Source of the DNA: Thunnus maccoyii
Taxonomy: Eukaryota > Chordata > Actinopteri > Scombriformes > Scombridae
Direction: 5' to 3'
DNA length: 64,000 nt
NCBI RefSeq assembly: GCF_910596095.1
Contig: NC_056540.1
Location: 33,125,001 to 33,189,000 of the forward strand
The translations under genes and the position numbers were made by a program. Under the pieces are notes generated by a model. The model was not told the origin of the DNA, ran no database searches, and saw only the letters and a list, made by a program, of their open reading frames with translations. The first letter of the stretch is position 1, and each line of letters starts with the position of its first letter. This document shows, piece after piece, positions 12,020-24,108 of the stretch.

Positions 12020-12790
12020 AGATTTTATTATATAGTTTTAAGTTTCACAGATCAGCTGCTGAACCAGTGTTGCAGCACAGCACGACACAAAAATAATCTG
12101 ACTACTGGCTGCAAAAGATCTGAGTCTATGAAGAAAGTAATTGTGCTGCTGTGTCTTCTAACAAACCAGCTCTATACGAGGAATCAATGACAGGGTGGCA
12201 TCTATCATAACAAAAGGTATTTGTATGAAGAGACTTGTTTAATTTCTACGTTGTGAATTGTTACTGGAGGCAGGTGACAATCAGGAGGAAGGCCAAAAAT
12301 AATTTCCTGTCTTTTTAGTAATGATAATAAGAGGATGTTTCTCACAACATTCAACAAGCCAATCAGCATCACATTGGTACCAGCCAGCAGAGACAGTCAG
12401 GTGGAATCATCAGAATAATTTTAGAAGAGACTATTTGGACACACTGGTGGTGCAATCAGCAGTGTACAACGTAAATAACACAGCTGAGCTAATGCAGCTG
12501 TGTCTTAAAACATGTCTGGGGTGGATCTTTAAGAATTAAATCAATCTTTAGCGTCGTATTTACTCTGAAGGCCAATTAATGACATGTGCCGTAGCCTACT
12601 CCGTCACTACTGTCGCAGCTCTAAAACGGTGGATAAATTGTTTTGAGTGTCACACAACGCCTTCAAAATGACTCGTTTCACCATCACAGTTTGATCCCTT
12701 TGGTCCGGTAACATTTGGAAAGTCAAGAAGAGCCGCATGATTAAACTATTTCATCCAAATTCAAGTTAGCAGAGAGCTAACTGGAAGAAG
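12020..12790. other. Gene-free stretch
   Basis: No supported exon. The 72-codon plus-strand frame at 12321-12539 shows no family signature or splice context. Confidence 0.5.
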
Positions 12791-13275
12791 CATGGATGTA
12801 TAATAAGAGCTGGATAGGGCGCCGTCACTCAGCCTTGCAGCCAATTTTTCCCAGTGGCCACTCGCAGTATTGCAGCGATAAAACAGCCCAAAAAGCATTT
12901 TCCCCATAAACCACCATTATTAAAGAGACGTCTGTAAAACTGTTGACAGGACACCTCGAACTGCAAACAACATTAATTATGACTCTCTCTATATGAACTT
13001 TTGATCCATGGAGGTTTTATATTTGTAAAACTTTCCTCGAGCTGAGAAAAGCGATTTAAAAACCCGTGATGTCATCACAATGTAAAGTCTACGGGTGGAG
13101 CGGGAACTCGTGGGCGGGGCCAGCAGGGGAAACACTACTGTGCATGTTCAGTGGGCCGCACAACACGGAGGTAAACCTGGAAGCTAGAAACTTTTTTTGG
13201 CGCATGTGCCAGCTGAGGAAGGACTGAATGGACGCCATTTTTAGCCTGCTATCCAGCTCTTATAATACATCCATG
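12791..13275. mobile_element. MITE with 27-bp terminal inverted repeats
   Basis: The left end 12791-12817 (catggatgtataataagagc...) and right end 13249-13275 are inverted copies with one mismatch in 27 bp, enclosing 485 bp in all. The interior has no open frame of note, so the element must depend on a transposase in trans. No convincing target-site duplication is visible, so the superfamily is open. Confidence 0.85.
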
Positions 13276-14020
13276 GACAGAATTCTTTAAAACTCTGTAT
13301 ACTGTGAAAAACAGAGAGATTAACCTGGCGGTGATAGACTTAATCAGTATCGTGTGAACTCATTTGGTTTAAATGTAACAGACGTTCATTTATATGTAAA
13401 AGTTCCGCACTGCAGGTTTAAGTTTGGTTGAAACGTAATTGCAAAAATACATGTATGTACACAACACAACTACATCCTTTAACCATATATTGTAAAAATG
13501 CCCAAATGTGAAGGAAATTTACCATATGACATTATTTCAAAATGTAATTGACATGTTTCTCATGCATTGATGTGAATCTTCATATTCAATAGTATATTTT
13601 TTTCATTTATTTTCTTTATCTGAAATGATGTTTTATGTTATATTGTACAGTAGAGTAAGTTTGTGCACATATATTGTTCAGTAAATTCTTTTTAACAACC
13701 TTGACAACACCTTTACATATCATAACCTCTGATTTACCTGCCTGCACTTCAAACTTCTGTCTCCTCCAACTCTGAAACCAGACTCTTGGCTCTTAGAAGG
13801 ATGTGTTATCTAAGATAAAAGCCTGCTGCCTCACAGTCCCCACACCTTTTTTTTTATTCCTGTCCAAGCTCTAAAAACAGGTGAAATAATCTCTTCTTCT
13901 TCTTCTCTCGTTTTTTTTTAATGAAATCAGATTTCAGGACTCAATAAGAATGATGGAGGGTTTTTTTCAGCAGCTCTGTGTTGTTATTTTTCTGTTTGAG
14001 TGACAGACAGGAAGCTCTCT
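13276..14020. other. Gene-free AT-rich stretch
   Basis: Nothing recognised beyond homopolymer runs near 13840 and 13905. Confidence 0.5.
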
Positions 14021-14023
14021 CTC

Positions 14024-14029
<6 letters not shown>

Positions 14030-14068
<39 letters not shown>

Positions 14069-14215
14069 GTCTCTCTCTCCATCTCTCTCTCTCTCTGTGC
14101 TTCTATGTCTCTCTCTCCATCTCTATGTCTCTCTCTCCATCTCTCTCTCCATCTCTATGTCTCTCTCTCTCTCTCTCTGTGCTTCTATGTCTCTCTCTCT
14201 CTCTCTGTCGGTTCA
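14030..14215. repeat. (CT)n-rich compound microsatellite
   Basis: CT runs interrupted by 'atgtct' and 'ccatct' variants. They create three overlapping Ser-Leu open frames, which are artefacts. A separate CTC-rich run follows at 14328-14375. Confidence 0.9.
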
Positions 14216-14722
14216 TGTGGGCTTCAGCATCTGTGTCATCATTAGTATCATAACCCCTGTAAATATGCATCTTCCTCCAGTGTTTCTCTCTGACTGATCA
14301 CATACATTATGGATGCTCTCCCAGCCTATCCTCCTCCTCCTCTTCCTCCTCCTCCTCCTCCTCTTCCTCTTCTTCTCTTTCACCACCTTTTTATGACAAA
14401 TGCAGTTTTTTTTTCCTCCTCTACTGAAGCGTGGAGCTTCACTGCCATCAAGTGGCCGCTGCAGCTGCTCCACCTCCACGTCACAGAGGAAAGTCTCACA
14501 TTCAAATCTGATTCATCTGAACCATGTCGAGTCTTTTTTTTTGTTTGATATTGAGTCCTAAAAGACATATTTTCTCAAGAAGGGACATTACAGTGAGACA
14601 ATTTCAGCCTGCTTCTAGTACAAATTCAGTTACAGTTTCAAGAAGTTTTAAGAATCAAGTGCAACTTAAGAAAATACATGAAAATAGACGACAACATGCG
14701 CAGCATTTAGGAAAGACGCTGC

Positions 14723-15200
14723 AAGTACCACAACACAAGGGAAGTGTTTCCAGAGGACACTTAAGAGTGATGAACACGTCAATAACTCATAAACGAAACG
14801 CTGTTAAAACACAAAGAGGCCTCTTTCCTACCGTAGTAAAGTAGTACTTCAAAAAATATTCAATAACTTCACTCTTATACAGTTTAGTTTCCCCAAAATC
14901 ACTTCACACATCAACGGTCTGCTGTTGGTTAAACTACAACACTTAGTTTGGGAGGAATCTTAGTTTAAGATTACTGAACATTGTTTCTCTTTTCGGTGTT
15001 GCACTATGTAGACGGTCCCTGCTCACTCGCCTCACAGCCGGCTGAACATAGAGAACAATTTCATTTGTCCAGCTGAGACAAAAGGCTCATCGTCTACCTT
15101 GCTACGGTAGGAGAGAGGCCTCGTTTCGTTTATGAGTTATTGACGTGTTCATCACTCTTAAGTGTCCTCTGGAAACACTTCCGTTGTGTTGTTGTATTTT
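14723..15200. mobile_element. Fold-back repeat with perfect 59-bp inverted arms
   Basis: 14741-14799 and 15123-15181 are exact reverse complements over 59 bp, with a 323-bp spacer. Similarity continues outward for about 25 bp and inward after a 16-bp insertion in the left arm ('gaggcctc' then a ctaccgtag block in both). The perfect arms in otherwise diverged DNA suggest a recent MITE-like fold-back element or recent gene conversion between the arms. Confidence 0.8.
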
Positions 15201-15209
15201 CAGCGTGTT

Positions 15210-15790
15210 TGCCTTCGTCAGCCACCGTAGTCTTCTTCCAAGATGGTGACACTTTGATTTGTATTGGAAAAAACATTTTAAAAAATCTCACTGTACTTGC
15301 AGAAAATAAGACTCAGTAATAACATGTTTACTTTTGGCAACACTTTACATAAAGCCCACTTTATTATCATGATATAAACAGTTAATACATGTTTTAACAC
15401 ACTATAAGGTAGCTGTAAGCAGATATAAGTGTTTATTAATGTATTTATCAACAACCCAGAAGTGTTTGCTGCTTATAAACAGATAACGATTGATAATATA
15501 TGAAAACACAGTTGTAATATTATAAAATATTTCCTCATAGGAGAAGTTAGAGTTGTTGACAATTATTGTAAACACTCAAAATATTCTTATATCTGCTTAT
15601 ATTTGTGCCAATACAATTATTTCTGATATATAAACACTTTGTTTTCTTTATACTTTTACATTATTTAATATGTCGTCTGAACTCGAGCTGCTGAACCAGA
15701 ACTCTGTACAACACACATACATACACAGACCTCATTAAAAATCTCATTAACATTTGTAACTCTGTTAACTGGTATAAATCCAGACTTGGA
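15210..15790. other. AT-rich, probable old repeat
   Basis: Contains 'cactttacataaagcccact' and 'atgatataaacagttaata' words familiar from dispersed teleost repeats. No coding signal. Confidence 0.4.
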
Positions 15791-15970
15791 TCAGAACCAT
15801 GTTGTGTGTCTCGCTTCATATGTTTAGATAAGAACGGGAGTTTTCTGAAAACTCATCTAATATTGTTGTTTATTCAATATTTATGTGTTTTTGGCCTTTA
15901 ATGAACATCGTTTCACATAAATCCTAGAGTTTTGCGGACCAAAATCACATCTCGACAGAGGAGACGCCAT
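15790..15970 (-). repeat. Dispersed repeat, inverted partner of 11184-11360
   Basis: The reverse complement shares 'aatattgaataaacaacaat' and 'cttatctaaacatatgaagc' with the first copy. Confidence 0.75.
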
Positions 15971-15974
15971 CTAG

Positions 15975-18160
15975 CGGTCGTAGTGACTGTGAGGCGGAGC
16001 AGTGATGCAGTTCAGATGACGGAGGAGGCTTTAACCCGACAGGAGACGCTGTTCATTTCCTGTTTCCAACTGCAAGTCGGGACAGTTGAAGACCGATGAA
16101 AGAAACGCTGCGGGACAGAGGCTCGACAGGAAGTGATGTCATGACTTCGGCTCTCTATAAAGGTGTGGTCACATGACATTTCCAGTCTCCAGTCAATGAA
16201 ATTTCCCCACACTCGGGATCAAAAAATGTAAAAGATGGCACATTTCTCATGCGGGTAATAAATAAATAATGATGATAGTGATCAACAGTGTATAAAAGTG
16301 ATGCTCGTAGTCTGGTAGTGTGATAAAATACTAGAAATACTATAATAATAACTTCTCCATTTCCAAACACAGACCAGCAGTGTTCCTATTGGCTCAAAGA
16401 TGAACAAAGCTGCCGTCTGGACACCGAAACAGGAAACACACACTTGCATCCGTCAGAAATGTAACGTGACTGCACCTTTAAGATGACGAATCTGACCAAA
16501 TATGTTGGCTCTCAGTATTTTGACAGATCTTGTTATTAAAAAGTTTTGAGCTCTGTTTCTATTGAAGATAAATGTTTTGCTACATTTAATCAGTGCTGAA
16601 TTTGAACAGCTCCTGACCTCTGACCTCTTTCATCCTTCGCCTCCCATCATCCCTCTGTGCGTCTGTGCCTCTGTTGACAGAGCATTAGAATATGATTTCA
16701 GGCTACTTCATTTTTTTTTTTTTTTTTTTTCCTTCCCGCCTGCGCCGCTGTAAACATAAATCACAGCGAGTCGAGCCCAGAGCTCATATAAATGTCAGGA
16801 TAGACAGCGGAGCTCATAAACCTCTAATTTGATCTTTATTCATCTGGGACAAGGCATGAATAAAAGCTCACCTAGTAAATCATCATTTTCTGCTCTCTGT
16901 CAAAACAGCTGAGAGAGAGCGATTCATCCATCCATCTGTCTCTGGAAGCCCCGCCTCCCGCCGCTCGTTAGGCAGCTCCACTTCTGATTGGCCGCTTCCT
17001 CCCTCGTTAAGCATGCACGCTACAGAGCGTCAGCATAGTAATTAAAGACCTTTATTTAGCTGGTTAATTATAAATGATGACTTATTTGATGCATTTAGAA
17101 AATAATTTTGAACGTGATGCTTTTAAACGATTAGAAAAAGTTTATAATGATTATTAAATGTGCTGATTAAAAGTTTTATTTAATTATTCCGTCTTTAAAT
17201 GAAGAATGATGACTGAATGTTTACCTTCTTTTCCCGCGTGCGTCTTCTGATCGTATTGATCATTTTACACGTCACAGATCATTTATCTCCTGCTTCACAT
17301 GTGACAGTTTATTGTCAGCATTTTATTAGTAAGTAACAGCAGCTCTGATTGGTCGGCTGCTGTTATTGTTGGCTATATTTACTCCTTGAAGCCAAAAGAA
17401 CAATAAAACTGTGATTTATACTGTGCAAGAAAATAATAGAAGGGATGATACAGTAAAAAGACAAAGAATATCAGGGCCAGATTAACCCTCTATGGGACCT
17501 GAGGGGTAAAAAACACACTTCTGGGCCCCTAAGATCATATCCTCTTTTTTCCTTTTCTGGTGTAAATTTGTAGATAAATTATGGGGTGATTTCAGTATTT
17601 TTTTAATAATCAAAATACTGTAAATTCTCATACAAAAGCTGGTATTCAAATAGAGGTCAAATCTCAAATATGAGCACAAACGAATAGAGATAAATAAAAG
17701 AAAAAAACAACATGGTGGGAGTTGTCTTTCCATCAGTACCGTTCTGCTGCTCTGTTTATATTTTTAACAGAAATAATGTTTTTATACTCTGTACTTTTTT
17801 AACACCATTAAGCTACCATCAACGAAACAAGACTTCCTGATGTTTCTTCACATTCAAAGTCTACCTACAGAGAGCTGATGTCACTTCCTGTTCCTGTTAT
17901 TAGTCTTTAGAGCCGTTTCTAAACAAACTAACGTGACCAAACTCTTCATAATGAAGGAACACGTCACCCAGTGCAGCGGTTTGGATCACTGACGTGTTTT
18001 AAATAGTTTTTGGACAACAACGGGGGTCTACAGCACATAGGAATAATATATATCAGGCTTTGGATACTCACATAATACTTGTCAGTGAATCAATTCATTG
18101 TTGGCTCTGCACATGAGATTTGTTGACAGTAAAAGAACATATTAAATCATCAATCATATG
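15975..18160. other. Gene-free stretch
   Basis: No supported exon. 16740-16900 and 17000-17110 contain complex sequence with TAATTA-type words that could be regulatory, but no motif decides it. A 22-T run lies near 16711-16732. Confidence 0.5.
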
Positions 18161-18165
18161 CTTTA

Positions 18166-18320
18166 ACCACGCTAGTAGTATGACTCTAGGGACGGCAATG
18201 TCGTTAGCTCCACCACTTTAGTCCAGATTGAAATATCTCAACAACTATTTTTCAATGCTTTGCCATGAATTTGGTACAAACATGCATGATCTTCCACTAT
18301 AACTCCATCACATGAGTCTG
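18166..18320. repeat. Dispersed fish repeat ('gaaatatctcaacaacta' type)
   Basis: Shares 'aacaactat', 'tgccatgaatttggtacaaa' and 'cat(g/t)catg' words with the related but more degraded copy at about 45165-45335. Confidence 0.5.
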
Positions 18321-18850
18321 AGGTGTCAGCAAGCCTAAACAAAGACCTGGACATCAGAAATACATCAGAAAGTGGGCTGATGCCTAGAAGGTTGTCTTTG
18401 AGCCCACAGAGGAATAAAGAGCCGAAGTCATGACATCACATCCTGTTAGTCTCTGTTCCACCAGCTTCTGTAACTCGATGCAATCTCTGATTGAAGGAAA
18501 CTGAATCCTTCATGATTTTAATGAAGTTTTCTTTACAGTTACAGTTTGACTTCAGCTCTCTATAAAGAGAAGGCTGCAAGGCTTTTAATGTGAAAATTGT
18601 GGAGGAAGTGTTGAGTGTAATTAATGGGAGCTTATTATGGTTCAGAGGATGAAGGCCTGACATGACTCCTGTTGTACTGAAGGAGTTAGTGTTGTGAAAA
18701 TGAACATAATAGTGAATTTATCAAAACATCGGGTCAAAATGAAGGAAGAGTTGAGTTTGTTTAAACAGCAGAAAGTAGAAATGAACGTCTGACTCGAATA
18801 TAAACCTGAATTAGATGAAGGTTTGCTTCTCTCTGACACTGACGTAAATA

Positions 18851-19920
18851 AGTCTCTGATGGATCAGGTCTATGATGGAGCAGGTCTCTGATGGAGCAGG
18901 TCTCTGATGGATCAGGTCTCTCTCTGATGGATCAGGTCTCTGATGGAGCAGGTCTCTGATGGAGCAGGTCTATGATGGATCAGGTCTCTCTGATGGAGCA
19001 GGTCTCTCTGATGGAGCAGGTCTCTGATGGAGCAGGTCTCTGATGGAGCAGGTCTATGATGGATCAGGTCTCTCTGATGGAGCAGGTCTCTGATGGAGCA
19101 GGTCTCTGATGGATCAGGTCTCTCTGATGGAGCAGGTCTCTGATGGATCAGGTCTCTCTGATGGAGCAGGTCTCTGATGGAGCAGGTCTCTGACAGAGCA
19201 GGTCTATGATGGATCAGGTCTATGATGGAGCAGGTCTCTGATGGAGCAGGTCTCTGATGGATCAGGTCTCTCTCTGATGGAGCAGGTCTCTCTCTGATGA
19301 TCAGGTCTCTCTCTGATGGAGCAGGTCTCTGACGGAGCAGGTCTCTGATGGAGCAGGTCTCTGATGGAGCAGGTCTCTGATGGAGCAGGTCTCTCTGATG
19401 GATCAGGTCTCTCTGATGGAGCAGGTCTCTGATGGATCAGGTCTCTCTCTGATGGATCAGGTCTCTCTCTGATGGAGCAGGTCTCTGATGGATCAGGTCT
19501 CTCTCTGATGGAGCAGGTCTCTGATGGATCAGGTCTCTCTCTGATGGAGCAGGTCTCTCTGATGGATCACGTCTCTCTGATGGATCAGGTCTCTGATGGA
19601 TCAGGTCTCTGATGGAGCAGGTCTCTCTCTGATGGAGCAGGTCTCTCTGATGGAGCAGGTCTCTGATGCAGCACGTCTCTGATGGATCAGGTCTCTCTGA
19701 TGGAGCAGGTCTGTGATGGATCAGGTCTCTCTGATGGATCAGGTCTCTAATGGAGCAGGTCTCTCTATGATGGAGCAGGTCTCTGATGGAGCAGGTCTCT
19801 GATGGATCAGGTCTCTGATGGATCAGGTCTCTGATGGAGCAGGTCTGTGATGGAGCAGGTCTCTGATGGAGCAGGTCTCTGATGGAGCAGGTCTCTGATG
19901 GATCAGGTCTATGATGGAGC
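18851..19920. repeat. Minisatellite of 16-20 bp units, two interspersed unit types
   Basis: About 1.07 kb of units of the form gatggagcaggtctct. Two main variants (agcagg and atcagg) are mixed along the array, and unit length shifts in 2-bp steps by extra CT pairs. Roughly sixty units by eye. Occasional single-base variants (tatgat, cacgtc, gacaga, gacgga) mark individual units. The 164-codon minus-strand frame through it (repeating His-Gln-Arg-Pro-Ala-Pro-Ser) is a product of the repeat and not a gene. Confidence 0.95.
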
Positions 19921-19929
19921 TTTTCTGAC

Positions 19930-21500
19930 ATCTACTGGTTCATCAACACAACTGCAACAAACAGATGATCAGCAAACCTCAAACACAGCTGGACTTGATG
20001 TTTTGTTGAAGATCCACAAATGAAAAAAAACAGAAATATTAATAAAACAATAAAAATGTATCATCTTTATCCAGACGAATAGATTCTAATAGTGATAGAA
20101 GAAGTATTTTACTGTTTTACCACAGTGTCAATAAGTAAAACACAGGAAGTGTTATTAGCAGATATAATTAAATCAAATGTTAATGTGTATATTAATATCC
20201 ATCATATGAGTCAATGATTATTATTGATAAATTAACATGTAAGCAACATTTTAATACCGCAGCTTGTTGAGGAGAAGTTATTTTTAACTAATTTATATAC
20301 ATTCGGATCCTTTAATCTTTAACAATGCATCAGATTTCATAAACTGTTTGTGTGTTTTGTCTGTAAAATATTAATCTGCAAAGTAACAGAAGCTGTCAGA
20401 TAACATAGTGGAGTAAAAAAAAGTACAATAAATCACACTGAGATGTACTAAAGTAGGAGTATAAAGTGTCATAAAAAAGGAAATACTCAAGTAAAGCACC
20501 TTATAATCATCATTTTGTCAATTTAACAAAGTATAACAGGAACCTAAATGACAAGGAAAATGACACAAGTACCTATGAAAATGATTAATAAAAATTGAAA
20601 ATAGAAATAAAGTATAAATGTAAAAAATATTGTTTCACTGTGAAAAAAATGTATGAAATAAAAGTGTAATACAGTCTGTTTGAACATAAAGTTATTTTAC
20701 CCAAATGTGTTTTTGTGTTTGCCTGAAAATCACTGAAAATATTAATAATTCACTGTTTTAAAAGTTTCTTTACATGTTATGATATTTAAATAACGTCATG
20801 ATGAAAACATGATGGCCGCTCGTTGAACCACAGCTTCTAGTTTGTAGAGATGAAAGTAATCGATTCATTGACTGGTCGATCAAAGGACAAATAATCAGCA
20901 ATAATTTTAATAACCAATTAATCGTGTCGGTGATTTTTCAAGCAAAAAACACCAAAAACCTTCTGGTTCCAGTTGTTTTTCTGCTGTTCTCTGTTATATC
21001 ATCATAACTGAATATATATAGTCAGTCAAACAAGACAAGATACTTGAAGACGTTGTCTTAAAAGTAATCTGTAGAGTAATCAATAATGAAAATAATCATT
21101 AGTTGCAGCCCAACAAGTTTGATCAAACCTGGCTGAGTAACAGAGGAATGTAACTGAATATTTCTACTATTAATAAATTATAAAGTAACCTAAATAACGA
21201 GCGAGCGACTCTCCGCTGTGTTCGGTCTGAGCCTCACTGAAGGAAACACAACATTAGCTGCTGAATTATTTCTCTCATGTTTCTGCCAAGTTGTTCGGAG
21301 CTGCAGGGTTTTTTTCCTCAAAAGACAAACAAACAAAAAGAAAAGCTAAAAATAAAGAAAGTCCAGCTGCAGGAGATCAGCTCAGACTTCAGCCAAACAC
21401 AAGATGGACAGTCAGTGTGTTTAGAACATCAACATGTTTCCCATCAAACTATAGTCTGTTTCTATGTGGGATACATGGGCTGAAGGTACAGAAAACATGA
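19930..21500. other. Gene-free AT-rich stretch
   Basis: Nothing coding. Includes one 'gagctgcaac'-type repeat, listed separately. Confidence 0.5.
20845..21115. repeat. Dispersed 'gagctgcaac' repeat copy
   Basis: Begins gaaagtaatcgattcattga and ends aataatcattagttgcagcc, giving inverted-style ends, with the body blocks 'ttctgcttttctctgtt' and 'aacaagacaagatacttg' seen in sister copies at 29.6 and 46.5 kb. Confidence 0.65.
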
Positions 21501-21523
21501 ACTACTATTACTAATAATAATAA

Positions 21524-21524
<1 letters not shown>

Positions 21525-21554
<30 letters not shown>

Positions 21555-21770
21555 AAGAAGAAGAAGAAGAAGAAAAAGAAGAGGAGGAAGAAAAGAAGAA
21601 GAAGAAGAAGAAGAAGAAGAAGAAGAAGAGGAAAAAGAAGAAGAAGAAGAAGAAGAGGAAAAAGAAGAAGAAGAAGAGGAAAAAGAAGAAGAAGAGAAAG
21701 AAGAAAAAGAAGAAGAAGAAGAAGAGGAGGAGGAAGAAGAAGAAGAAGAAGAGGAGGAGGGAGAAAAAGA

Positions 21771-21803
<33 letters not shown>

Positions 21804-21840
21804 GGAAAAAGAAAAAGAAGAAGAAGAAGAAGAAGAAGAA
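21525..21840 (+). repeat. 316-nt uninterrupted homopurine GAA/GAAAAA/GGA tract
   Basis: Every base from 21525 to 21840 is A or G. It is mostly AAG/GAA triplets, broken by aaaaag and gaggag blocks, and follows an (AAT)n stretch. The minus-strand 138-codon poly-Phe/Ser frame is an artefact of the pyrimidine strand. Confidence 0.97.
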
Positions 21841-21849
21841 CATGTTGTT

Positions 21850-23490
21850 CTCAGAAGTTTTTGTTTTTATTTGTTCTTTCCAGGCTGTCAAAATGATTTT
21901 GGTGTTTTGGTTTAATAATAAAGTCATAATAGCAAATTATTGTTGTATTAATGAAAAGTCTAATAAAAAAGAGAAGCATCTACGTTTAATGTACCTGCAG
22001 GCAAACACTAATAGGTAAGTTATGATTAAATAAATAATACATTTAATGAAGTATAAATAAGTTAAATCCTCAGTTATTAACCCTGAAGTCAAAAAGGTAT
22101 TAAGGTACAACTTTGTTTAATGATGTTTAATTTGTCAAAAACATTAAATCAAGACTTTACAAAATATGTAATTTTTATATTTACATACATTTTGTGTCAA
22201 TAATAATAATAATTACAATATATTATAAATAATAATGATGAAAAAACACATAGTAGTAAATCAAAACTACAAATATATATACACATATATTTAAATATAT
22301 TTGTATAATATGTATAAATGTATATGTTCATAGACATATACTTATACCATCCTAACAAAAAAAAATAGAATTTTTTTTTTTTAAATGAAACTTTTTGACA
22401 AATGAATAAATAAATAAATGACATTCAGGTACAGTATTATCTTATACTGCATAAACCTTTCTCTGCATTTCAAAAAATATACAAAATAAATAAAGATTAA
22501 AAAAGAAAGGTATGACTCACAGAAAGCATCTCCAAAAACCTGGTAAAGCACCTGCAACATATAATATTTTTATACTTATTCTGCACTGATATGACCGGAG
22601 GAACCTGAAACAGAGTTCAGACAAACAAACAATAAGAGGAAACACAACCTAAAGACTGATGAAATATACAATACAAGAAGAAGATAAACAATCAAGAAGA
22701 GTCAGTTTTAGATTAAAATGTGACCAAAACAGCCTGATAATAATAATTCAATTCAAACAAAAAAAAAAAAACAGCAAAAAATGTGCAGATGAAAAACATC
22801 CATGCATACATACACATAAAACACATACACATACAAACATACTGTACAAATACGTGTGTTAATTTAAGGACAACAGTGTTGCAGCAGCTGTAAGATCAGC
22901 AGGCAAACTGTTCTGTTCTTTAGGTGCATAAATACTGAAAGTCATCTCACCAGACTCTGAACGTGCTGCAGACACACGGAGGAGATCTCTACCTTGTGAG
23001 CGCAGAGAGATGTGCTGCTGTTATAAACTAACAGCATGTCTGAGATGAACTGTGGAGTCAGACCAGTGAGTGCTTGTAAACCAAGAGGAGGATTTTAATT
23101 TGTATTCTGAAAACAACAGGAAGTCGGTGAAGGATCCAGAGGACTGAAGCTACTGATCTAATGAAAATGTTTCAGCTTTTCTAAAGGAAAGAAAGAAACT
23201 AAAGAAACACTTTATGAGGAAAATATTGGCTAATCAAAGACTCAGACAGGACTTCAGCTCTCATATGTAAATACAATGTTATGATTGTATGTAAATATAT
23301 TCAGTGATGTTTTATACGGGACTTTTCAAATCATTTCCTCAACTTTTCCAAGAAGTTTTCTGCTAAAAAAAAACCAATGTAATTTGGTGCAAACAAAGGG
23401 AAAACAATGCAATGTGATGTTTTTGAAAGAAGCAAAAACCCAAGTTTCATTCATTTTTCATCTATTAATAGAAACATTTTTAAATATAAA
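21850..23490. other. Gene-free AT-rich stretch
   Basis: AT-rich, with several A runs. 22960-23170 (with 'acctgtgag'-like words and 'aagaggaggattttaa') resembles 3' ends of fish retroelements, but no frame or terminal repeat supports a call. Confidence 0.4.
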
Positions 23491-23524
23491 GTATATGTAT
23501 ACAACACATTGTTAAAGATGAAAC

Positions 23525-23858
23525 CAGTGGTTTCCAACCTTTTTGAGCTTTTGACGTCTTACAAAAAGCAGTGTGTAGTCGGGGTCACATTTCACATGTC
23601 TATGAGTTGTTAACAGCTCCACCAAATAGTGATTTTTCCCTCTAAACTTCTCACATGCTTTCATTTCAATAAATGTTCAAATGATCCAATATTTCAGCAA
23701 AAAATCAAAGATTAGAGAAAAAGTCCAAAAACTGAAAACAGATTTGTGTATCAGAACTTTGTTTTTTCTTCTTTCCTCTCCCATTAATCATCTCACCACC
23801 CCTCAGATTTATCTGCTGACCCTTTGGAGGGGCCCGACCCCTAGGTTGGGAACCACTG
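23525..23858 (+). mobile_element. hAT-type MITE, copy 1 (CAGTGGTTTCCAACC ends)
   Basis: Left end cagtggtttccaacct and right end aggttgggaaccactg are inverted repeats with one mismatch. CAG-type termini of this form are known from hAT (Charlie-like) elements. Flanking octamers gatgaaac and gactaaac match at 6 of 8 positions, fitting an old 8-bp target duplication. The second copy at 43618-43949 has the same flanks, so the insertion predates duplication of the host element. Confidence 0.8.
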
Positions 23859-24108
23859 GACTAAACTAGCTAACTGTATATAAAGTAGTGTAAACTAGCT
23901 CCACCTCCAGCAGCTACAACAGTAACATGCTGCTCTAACACTGATGCTTCACTATTAATAATCTAATGATGTCATATATAATAATATATCAGTCAGAGGG
24001 ACCAAACCACTACTTTTACTGCAATACTTTAACTACATCATAATACTTGTAATGGAGTATTTTTATATTGCTGCATTGGTACTTTTACTGAAGTAAAGGA
24101 TCTGAGTA

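Noticed and set aside
13978..14297. Three overlapping Ser-Leu-rich frames
   Set aside because: CT microsatellite read in different frames.
19437..19931. 164-codon minus-strand frame rich in HQRPAPSETCSIRDL repeats
   Set aside because: It is the translation of the minisatellite, with no start context, splice support or flanking exon.
21511..21927. 138-codon poly-Phe/Ser frame
   Set aside because: Translation of the pyrimidine strand of the purine tract.
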